Source: Pterois miles (Eukaryota > Chordata > Actinopteri > Perciformes > Scorpaenidae). From it: a stretch of 64,000 nucleotides of DNA. Shown here one piece after another: positions 21,601 to 30,030 of this stretch. How positions within the stretch are numbered: position 1 is the first letter of the stretch; the number at the start of each line of letters is the position of its first letter. Both the position numbers and the translations under genes were made by a program. The notes below the pieces were generated by a model. That model did no database searches, was not told the DNA's origin, and saw nothing but the letters and a program-made list of their open reading frames with translations. Location: positions 5,507,501-5,571,500 of the forward strand of contig CAMQGK010000341.1 in the NCBI GenBank assembly GCA_947000775.1. The letters run 5' to 3'.

Positions 21601-24600
21601 AAGAAATGTCTTAAATCCAATTTTGGCAGGTCTTAAAAAAATCAGCAACCAGCCAGTGTTGTTCCACGTCAGGATGTAGAACATCAACTCCAATTGACCT
21701 TCAGACAGCGTTTGGCTTAAATGGTCTTTTAAAGTCTTGAATTTGACGTGCTGAAACCTGCAGATACCCTAATTTTGATGCTTTTGTCCCCTCTCAGCAA
21801 GAGCGCGAGGAGCAGAACCAGCAGGCCATTGCTGCCTATCTGAAAAATGCCCGCAAGGATCACCAGCGCATCCTGGCTCGCAGACAGACCATTGAAGAGC
21901 GTAAGGAGCGCCTGGAGAGCCTGAACATCCAGCGCGAGAAGGAGGAGCTGGAGCAGCGGGAGGCTGAGATGCAGAAAGTCCGCAAGGCTGAGGAGGAGCG
22001 TCTGCGCCAGGAGGCCAAAGAGAGGGAGAAGGAGCGCATTATGCAGGAGCACGAGCAGATCAAGAAGAAGACGGTCCGTGAACGGCTGGAGCAGATCAAG
22101 AAGACTGAACTTGGAGCCAAGGCCTTCAAGGATATTGATATTGAGGTAAAATGAAGAAATTACGTCACAACAAAAGGTCATTTTAATATGAAGTTCAAAG
22201 GTGAGACTAACAACTGTGTTTTGTGCAGGACCTTGAGGAGCTGGATCCTGACTTCATCATGGCCAAACAGGTGGAGCAGCTAGAGAAGGAGAAGAAGGAA
22301 CTTCAGGAGCGTCTGAAGAACCAGGAGAAGAAGGTAAATGACTGATACGCCAGTGAAAATATCAGCCACAGAGGTGTGAACTGGACACTAATCTCTCTTT
22401 CTCTCCAGATTGACTACTTTGAGAGGGCAAAACGTCTCGAGGAGATTCCTCTTATCAAAAAGGCTTACGAGGAGCAGCGCGTCAAGGACATGGAACTGTG
22501 GGAGCTCCAGGAGGAGGACAGGGTATGTAAAACAAAACACTGATTAAAAAATTACACGCATAGGTGGCTAGAGGATTTAACGAACACACTCCAACTGGAA
22601 AGGATAAGATGGAAACCCCTCATATCATATCTTGCAACTACAAATCTAGTACAACAGTCCAGCTGTAGGTCAGCTGGTTATTGTTTCTTCTTTTTTTAAT
22701 TATTTAGTGTTGACATATTTGCTCCTTATGTTCTGTTACCTTATCTAATATTATCTTTGTGCCTACAACAGTATTTGACCTCCTGTTGACCGCAGGGTAT
22801 CACGCACACCTGTTGTTTAAGTCTTGATATGTGGATTCCATCTGCTCAATAAAAAAATCCATGCTTAGACCACAGGAATTAATAAACCCAGCTGAGTATC
22901 GTGAATTAAAGATTTTGTTTTTTCTTTTTGTTGTAGATCAGTAATATGAAAATTGAGCGGGAGAAGGCTCTGGAGCACAAGAAGCGCATGTCCAGGATGA
23001 TGGAGGACAAAGAAAACTTCTTGTCCAAAATAACTGCTGCCCGTAGCTTCATTTATGAGGTAAGACCATTTAGTCCTTCCACCTACTTAACGGTATATGC
23101 AAACAGCGTTAGCCCCTGCTAGTACCGTGGTAATGATGCTGCACAGAGCCATTACTGTTTCTAGGGCAGAGCAGCAGAACCGCTGTATGACTGACGCCGT
23201 GGTTTCAAGTTCACTATTCTGTCTTTGAAGGAAAAACTGAAAGCTTTCCAGGAGCGCTTGGTGGAAGAGAGGAAGAAGCGCCTGGAAGAAAGGAAGAAGC
23301 AGCGCAAAGAGGACAGGCGTAACACTTTCTACCGTCAGAAAGAGGAAGAGGCACAGCGGATCCACGAGGAGCAGCTCAAGAAAGGTAACTCATTTCTCTT
23401 CAGTCATGGGAAAGGAGGAAATTGTGGTAGAAATATCACCAGTGGTGGTTAAAGCGATTGTTTTGAGGGGTTATTAGTACCACAGGGAGTTTTCATTTTC
23501 CCTCTTTTGTTATAGAGCGTGAGGAGCGTGAACGCCTGGAACAGGAGCAGCGAGAGGAGGAGGAGAGGGAGTACCAGGAGCGTCTGCGCAAACTCGAGGA
23601 GCAGGAGCGGAAGCAGCGTGCTCGTCAGCAGGAGATCGAGGAGCGAGAACGCCGTCGTGAGGAGGAGAAAAGGGCCACTCCAGAGGAGAAAGCCAAGGTA
23701 TGAATTAGCTTTTTTTTTTTAAAAGTGATGGTCAGAGCCCAGCAGTTATCGAGTCTGAGTGACAGGTGAAGTTTCATGCCAATGGGAATCACTGATGCTT
23801 GCTTTCTTTTACTGCATTTACCTGAGTATACATATTGCAAGTAATGTGTCTTGATCAATATATTTTGCTTGTACAGGATTGGGGCGAGAAGGAGACTGAG
23901 AGGGACAAGGACGAAGGAGGGTGGAGGAGGCGCACGGAGGGTGAATCAGAGTGGCGTCGTCCTATGCCTGACAAGTGGGTGTTAACTTTATTTAATCCTA
24001 TTTTTTTATTGTTAACCCTGAGGGGCTACTCTAACAATAGCCGTGCTCTCTCTAGGGAGTGGAGACATGAGGGCCGAGAGGATGACCGAGAGGACAGAGA
24101 CACCTTCAGGCGAGAAGGTCCTCGCAGAGATGACAGAGGACCTCGTCGGGGCTTCGATGATGATAGAGGCCCGCGTCGTGGCGGTGATGATGACCGCCCT
24201 CTACGCAGAGGGATGGACGATGACCGTCCTTTACGGAGAGGTTTTGATGACGACCGCGGCCCAAGGAGGGGGGAGATGACGACCGCGGCCCTAGGCGTGG
24301 TTTTGACGACGACCGTGGTCCCAGGCGTGGCTTTGATGACGACAGAGGTCCCCGTAGAGGCATGGATGACTTCAGGGGTTCCAGACGTGGGGCTGATGAT
24401 GACTGGGGTCCCAGGAGAGGAGGAGATGACGAGAGAGGTGGAAGGAGAGGCATGGATGATGGGCCACGCCGTGGCGGTGATGACGCCAGACCCTGGAAGC
24501 CCCTGGGCAGACCCGGTAAGCCGCTAGCCATTCAGATAAGTTAGTGACATCTTCTGATCTACCTGAAGAACGGTTTACTCAGTAATACGACTGCTCAGCA

Positions 24601-26292
24601 GCAGGATGATGAGCAAACGGTTATGTTGCAGGTGGTTGGCGTGAGCGGGAGAAGGCCAGAGAGGACAGCTGGGGTCCTCCCCGTGATGACGCCAGTGAGC
24701 GCAGAGATGATGATGATGGAGAGGGAAAACCCAGTGATGGCTTCAGAGACCGTCGTCCAGTCAGGTGGGCCCAATAGACCTCTGCCAAGAGAGTTCGGTC
24801 TGGAGAGTGTATCATAGTTCTGCACGTGGTTACAGTGATGTTAATGTCGCTATCTCTTCACAGAGAGGAGAGTAACTGGAGGAGAACAGGCGGAGATGAC
24901 GGAGGAAGCAGCAGCTGGAGAGACTCTCGCAGAGAGGATACTGACCGCAGTGACCGGCGTGACCGTGATGACCGGCGTGACCGAGATGACCGGCGTGACC
25001 GTGATGATCGGCGTGGTGAGCGCCGTGATAGAGATCGTCGGGATGACCGTGAACTCAGAGGACCACCCAGAGATCAAGATGATGGTAAGCGGAGCGAGTT
25101 TTAGGATGCAACCGCTACAGACATGTCAGGGATACACTGCAGGACGCATCACAGTCTTCCCTTGAGGATGTGACATAATTAAAAACTGTAGGAAGTACTT
25201 TTTTTTAAAGCTAAAATATGTTATTGAAATATAGTTTATGGCATCAGATTTGTCTGATTTACTCTCAGACAAATGACTTTTTTATCCAAACACTAGCAAT
25301 TATCCTTTCCTTATCAGTTTTAAGTACTCTGTTTAGCACTCATCTCTTAACAAAACCATTACATACACTGTGAGGGGTGTTGCTTTCAGCCAGCAGAGGT
25401 CGCTGTTTACCTTTAATATTGCTACAGCAGGTGTCTTGAGGTGCTTTCACAAGCCAGCGTTTAGTCCGTTTTAGTCTAATTCTGGTGTGGCTCCTTTGGC
25501 CGTTTGTGAACGCAGTAAAAAAGAACGTCTTGCAAGAAGTCTCTGGTTTCCAAGCGAACCAAAACTGTGTGGGGGTATTTGATGAGTGGGAGGGGACTGA
25601 TCTGGACTTCTGATGTTTCCTTGACATCTGGGCCAAAGAGAACATACAGAATATGCTTAATAAAGTCCACAAAAATAGTGACGTCATTCAAGATGAAGTT
25701 GAAATGTACCAAATTTTTTTTAAAAACAGCTGAGAGGTGCGTGTACGAAAAAGCAGATTTATCTTTTTTGTCTTGAGAGCTGCCGAATCTATGCAGGTGA
25801 GAAAACTTCAACAGCAACATATCAAAGTCTGTAATTCCCTGCATAGAAGTGGCAGATCTCAAGACGGAAAAGATAAATTTGCTCCTTCGCACACACCTCT
25901 CAGCATTTTTTTTTTTAAATTGGTCCACTGCAACTTGTGAAACCAAACTAGACTAAATGGAAAACAAACCAAAAGTATCAGTTTCCCTCTGATTCGGACT
26001 AACCGAAGGGATTATGGCTTGTGAAAGCGTCCTTAAAAAGATACCCACTAAGCTGGATAAGTTATGTAAACTTCAACGTGTTCTGATGAGTGTCTCTGTT
26101 TCCTCAGGAGGTTGTTGGCGTCGTGGAGGCGATGATAGGCGTGAGGAGCGGCACAGAGATAGGGACAGGGAGCGGGAACGTGAGCGTGACCATGAGGCTG
26201 ATGGAGAAAAAGGCTGGCGTACTGACAAAGAAAACCCTCGTCGCACCAAGAACGAGACAGATGATGACGGCTGGACCACAGTCCGCCGCTGA
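16639..26292 (+). CDS. eif3a: Eukaryotic translation initiation factor 3 subunit A (22 coding exons), apparent 1-base deletion in exon 19
   Basis: Coding exons: 16639-16687, 17194-17384, 17474-17610, 18768-18931, 19398-19597, 19807-20015, 20114-20285, 20478-20582, 20726-20824, 20919-21035, 21166-21351, 21798-22145, 22229-22333, 22409-22522, 22937-23059, 23231-23384, 23516-23697, 23877-23974, 24056-24515, 24632-24764, 24864-25084, 26108-26292. eIF3a is the largest scaffold of the cytosolic eIF3 complex, which loads initiator tRNA and mRNA on the 40S subunit. Visible: N-terminus MPAYFQRPENALKRANEF, helical PCI region at about residues 315-500, a long charged spectrin-like helix (about 550-900), then DDDRGPRRG-type decapeptides and an RD-rich tail ending DDGWTTVRR. 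The exons sum to 3,752 nt, one short of a multiple of three; the missing base is in a six-G run at 24268-24273. With it the protein would be 1,250 aa, near other fish and somewhat shorter than human (1,382). Confidence 0.97.
17631..18433. mobile_element. Harbinger-like MITE with TTA target duplication, in eif3a intron 3
   Basis: The left end is GGGCCTGTTCAGACC. The reverse complement of the right end is GGCCCTGTTTAGACC, and the similarity continues inward to a shared ATCACAAGTGGACAG block. A direct TTA flanks both sides (17628-17630 and 18434-18436), the 3-base TWA duplication known for PIF/Harbinger transposons. The interior of 803 bases has no transposase frame, so it is non-autonomous. It interrupts nothing coding. 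Confidence 0.8.
18512..18629 (+). mobile_element. SINE head fragment followed by (GT)n(AT)n microsatellite
   Basis: TGTAGCTCACTTGGTAGAGC at about 18,515 is an A-box-bearing tRNA-like head, the same family as the minus-strand SINE at 58,250-58,392. It breaks off after GCGCCCCATGTACCAAGG into GT repeats (18555-18568) and AT repeats (18569-18629). It lies in eif3a intron 3. This is not a functional tRNA. Confidence 0.7.
24130..24490 (+). repeat. 30-bp coding tandem repeats encoding eIF3a decapeptides
   Basis: Exon 19 holds about 12 tandem 30-base units, each encoding ten residues of the type DDDRGPRRGF, with variants such as DDDRPLRRGM, DDFRGSRRGA and DDERGGRRGM. The family is known for these C-terminal repeats, and human has more of them. 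Unit five ends in the six-G run 24268-24273, where one base is lacking. The units before and after are in register only if that base is added. Confidence 0.9.
25439..26034. mobile_element. Foldback MITE in the last eif3a intron
   Basis: The 13-base TIR GCTTTCACAAGCC is perfect: 25443-25455 on the plus strand and inverted at 26016-26028. Inside lies a large imperfect palindrome centred near 25,817. For example, GCTGAGAGGT (25729-25738) pairs with ACCTCTCAGC (25895-25904), and the intervening arms also match. An RNA copy would form a long hairpin. There is no transposase frame. Confidence 0.75.
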
Positions 26293-26341
26293 GTAACGAC
26301 CGCTGCATCTCATCGGCTCAGTTAATGATGATTTGGTTAAA

Positions 26342-26347
26342 AATAAA
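26342..26347 (+). terminator. Proximal poly(A) signal of eif3a
   Basis: AATAAA 50 bases after the eif3a stop. A distal alternative, TTAATAAAG, is at 26965-26970 and has GT-rich sequence after it. Either or both may be used. Confidence 0.5.
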
Positions 26348-26964
26348 TAATACTCAGTATCCCATCAGCCAGTTAGCCACAGTGGTGAATTAATAACCAC
26401 AAGCTTCTGATGCTCATGTGCGTTTATTCCTTTTGAATTAAATATTTGTAGGCAGTAGTTTTTCTGGGGATTTCTTTCCTTTTTATTTTGACTTTCAGCA
26501 GTTTTGAACCAGAGGCTCCTCACTCAACACCCAAAACACCACCAACCATTGAACCTGTGTGCACTTAGGCCTCACACAAACCGTAAACATGACTGCCCCC
26601 AGTGGTTAGGAGTGTTGTTACCTTAACTGACTAAACTCAAAACCAGTGTACCTGCTCCACCTTTCTCTGCAAACTCAAGTACATCACCAACTGCCTCTTT
26701 TAAATAATTGCATAGATGTTACATTAAGCCACAGATCTTGTAAAGGCAATGACGAGTAATCTGTCATCTGCTTCAGTGATCTCTGCTCTTCATCTCACGT
26801 TTCAGGTGCTGCTTAACCCGATAAAAAACTAGTGGAATTTACATTTTGATGTGCATGCTTAGAGTATTCAATTGGTCTTGCCTGATAATCCAGTACGTGC
26901 TTCTATCTTGCAGCAATCAATGGCATCAAACCAGGTTGCATGTGTACAGATAAAGCCCTTTATT

Positions 26965-26970
26965 AATAAA
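26965..26970 (+). terminator. Distal poly(A) signal candidate of eif3a
   Basis: AATAAA followed within 15 bases by TGTTTGCTC. It would give a 3' UTR of about 700 bases. Confidence 0.5.
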
Positions 26971-27488
26971 GATGTTTGCTCACCACCTAACTGTTAATTT
27001 TGTCTTATATGCTTTATCGCCGTCACAGCACACGTACCAGTTTAAATCAGGCGTATAACAATAAGTCAGTGAAGACAGCGGCTCCAAACATTGGGGGTCG
27101 TCAAAGTCTCACAAGGGGTAGCGAGGCCTTCTGAGGGGTCTAACACAACATTTTATAATAAATACAGTTGGCCTATGTCCGAGCATTTCATTAGTTTCTG
27201 TGACGAAACCTAAATTAAACTGTTACTATTAAAGTTTGAATTATTTTTTAAGATATAAACTAAGTATGGAGTTAAAATAACCAATGAGTGGGGAGGAGTG
27301 GGGAAAAGAAAACACTGAATTTGTCAAAAAAGAAGCCTGTTAAGTATGATTGTTAAAAAAAAAAAAAAAAAACATAATCCAGACAGATTTGTATTGAGTT
27401 ACTAAAGATAATTTTTCTCTGATGCAATATTCACAGGAGATCTGCTCAAAATTCATCAAAATTGCTTATTTTACACAATCCTGCATTT

Positions 27489-27685
27489 GCTTGGAGAGAA
27501 AGTAGTTTTTGGGTGGAACAAACCTTTAATACTATAAATGCTTGGATAGAATGTAGTTTTTGGGTGGAATGAACCTTTAATACTATAAATGCTTGGATAG
27601 AATGTAGTTTTTGGGTGGAATGAACCTTTAATACTATAAGTGCTTGGACAGAAATAGTACTTGGATAGAATGAATCTTTAAACTA
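27489..27685. repeat. 51-bp tandem repeat, three full copies plus a degenerate fourth
   Basis: Copies at 27489-27539, 27540-27590 and 27591-27641 each begin GCTTGGAtAGAAtGTAG and end ATACTATAAaT. The second and third are almost identical. A degenerate copy follows to about 27,685. Confidence 0.95.
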
Positions 27686-27833
27686 TCAGGATGCAGAAAG
27701 TAGTATAAATATGTAAGTATAAATAGTATAAAGAAAGAGCTGAATATTTTGATAGTTGAATTGTTGCTGTAGCTCAGAGTATGCTGAAGTAATTAAAGTC
27801 CAAAAAACGTAAACGAGACAAAAGAAAAGATGA

Positions 27834-27845
27834 ATAGATAGATAC

Positions 27846-27884
<39 letters not shown>
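27834..27884. repeat. (GATA)n microsatellite
   Basis: A tetranucleotide run visible directly, about 12 units. Confidence 0.95.
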
Positions 27885-28310
27885 GGGGATTAAATACCGG
27901 GATGCTATGAAACAGGGACATTATACATGACAGCAGCAGTGAAACTGAACTACTCTTCGTCTCGTTCAGGACCTTCTGGGTCTCTGAAGGCACCACAGAG
28001 CTCCTCGGACCCCAGTTTTTGGTACCATTTTATTATGTATGCGACCACTAGAGGTCGGTAAAGCTCCGTGGAGAGGACCGGCACGCTTCACAGCGTTGGT
28101 TCGCGTCCACGATGAGCAGTTAACTCGGTGTGAAACTCGGGAGGGCAGTGGTCGGTGCGTGGACCATCAGTAAACCAGTAACATCATGTTAGAGGTGTTC
28201 AAATGAAAACTCAACCATGCTCATCTTTTCCTTAAATGTCTGCTTGTTCATAACTTCTCACGGCTTTTAATCTGGTTGATCTTTTAGTCTGGTTGTGGCA
28301 ACGATGTACT

Positions 28311-28349
28311 ATAATAATAATAATAATAATCATAATAATAATAATAATC

Positions 28350-28387
<38 letters not shown>
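28311..28387. repeat. (AAT)n microsatellite
   Basis: Trinucleotide AAT run with two CAT interruptions. Confidence 0.95.
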
Positions 28388-28388
<1 letters not shown>

Positions 28389-28680
28389 TGCGTCATGGAT
28401 AAGTCATTGATGTTTATTAGGTGGCATTACAAAATTACCTTAATGAACTGACAAAGCCAGTTCAAATAAAACAGACAACTAACAATTTCTGATAATAACA
28501 ATATAATCTGGATTGACGCATTTTTAACGATGATCACATCAGCCTATTATGTGCTGTACAGATGTTAACAGCTGTGCGAAGCCATTATAATCTATAGTTT
28601 ATTTATTCCACACAAACCCTTAACACACCCGCAGAAAACTATCTAGACGTGTCCACAAGATGTGTATGCACAAGCGACGA

Positions 28681-28690
28681 CAACAACAAC

Positions 28691-28728
<38 letters not shown>

Positions 28729-28766
28729 TAATAATAATAATAAGAAGAAGAAGAAGAAGAACAATA
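28681..28766. repeat. (AAC)(AAT)(AAG) compound microsatellite
   Basis: CAACAAC leads into a long AAT run, then AAG units at about 28742-28760. Confidence 0.95.
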
Positions 28767-29529
28767 ATAACAATAATATGTTTAGCCTACCATTCAGTGG
28801 TCCCTTAAAGGTGGCTTTAATTTTCTGACATCTGAATTCACCTGCAAACAAACAAAAAATAGAAATAAAAATGTATTGAGATTAAATGTGAAACACCATA
28901 GAGCATTATTGGCGGTCAGGGCTGCGCCCACTCAGTTGTACCTGACTGTAACTCGGAGTGTTATTAGTGTGTATCATGTCTTTATGGAGGCCCTGCTCGG
29001 TGCGCGGCCACGGCTGCAGCTTTGTGCTGCTGCTCCACACACGAGGTGACAGCCTGGCCTGTACGCACAGGTGGAGACCCCAGAAAACACCTGAGCATTC
29101 TGCGTTAATAACACATCATGAGGGGGGAAGGTGTCACTAAAGACAGAAGACTGACAGTCAGAGTTGACGAAAATGCTTTGAGTCTAACGCTTGTTTGTGT
29201 CTCCGGTGTCTCCAGACATCCCATCCAGCAGACATTAAGTCTTCAATTTGAAACGTATCCTAATAGAATCTGGAGTTTCTCCACATAAATCCAGTTAGAA
29301 AACCAAAAACAGGAACAAAATAGAGAAATAAATGAAAGCCAATTAAACTGCGCGCACAGCATCGACTTTAATGGAGCTAATGTGATGTTTTGCGCAACAT
29401 TGTTGTGCGTAATTAAAAAAATAATCACTCGCTAGTACTAATACTACACGCACCCCCACCCAGAAAAAATCAGTTTGAAGCTGCCATAGCCCCTAAATGC
29501 AAATAAGCAGGCCACCTTGAGCTTTTCTA

Positions 29530-30030
29530 CTGGTTCAGATGAGTGTGTTAAATGTCCTGGAGATATATGTGCGCGTGAGTAACGTGTGTGCGCGCGTTTG
29601 GGGGGGCTCCTCTCTGGACGAATCCGTTCCGTGTTGCGCGTTCGAGTCCGCCTCTCCGCGCCCCTGCTTCCCATTGACGCACTTTTTAAGCGTCTTCCCC
29701 TTCTCCACCTTAAGGCGAGCAGCAGCGGCAGCGACCAATCACCATGCCATTACAGCCTTCAGAGGAAGCTGTTTATGGGACTGCAGCGCTAATTAGGCTC
29801 ATGAACTAACAAATCTGCCTGCACGAACCCGGCGAGGAAAACGATCACATCCATGGATTAGTCTGGGAGTAGCCGAGCACTTTTTATTTTGGCTTTCTCG
29901 ACGCTGCCGCCTTTTCCCAACTTATTTACTGCGCAGAAACTTTCCTCCTTTTCTTGGGTGTGGAGTATTTTTTAAGCGAGAGCGCATACGACAACTTTAA
30001 CTTAAACTGGGGAATCTGGACTATCAGACC
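29530..30030 (+). promoter_or_regulatory. emx2 promoter and 5' UTR region
   Basis: Composition shifts to CpG-rich here, with GCGCGC and CCGCCTCTCCGCGCC. This is immediately upstream of the emx2 ATG at 30031, as in CpG-island promoters of developmental genes. The transcription start cannot be placed from sequence alone. Confidence 0.5.

Larger units (their letters stand above)
26293..30030. other. eif3a 3' UTR, intergenic DNA and emx2 promoter/5' UTR
   Basis: The left 700 bases are probably eif3a 3' UTR. The middle holds a 51-bp tandem repeat (27489-27685), a GATA microsatellite (27834-27884) and two AAT-type microsatellites (28311-28387 and 28681-28766). From about 29,530 the sequence becomes richer in GC and CpG and leads into the emx2 5' UTR. 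No other gene was recognised. Confidence 0.6.

Noticed and set aside
21860..22181. Long Leu/Ser-rich minus-strand open frames opposite eif3a exon 12
   Set aside because: They are the antisense shadow of the Glu/Arg-rich coiled-coil exon and lack independent support. The same holds opposite exons 16 and 19-22.
25476..25946. 156-codon minus-strand open frame in the last eif3a intron
   Set aside because: It lies within the foldback transposon, and its translation repeats itself because the arms are inverted copies. It has no transposase motif.
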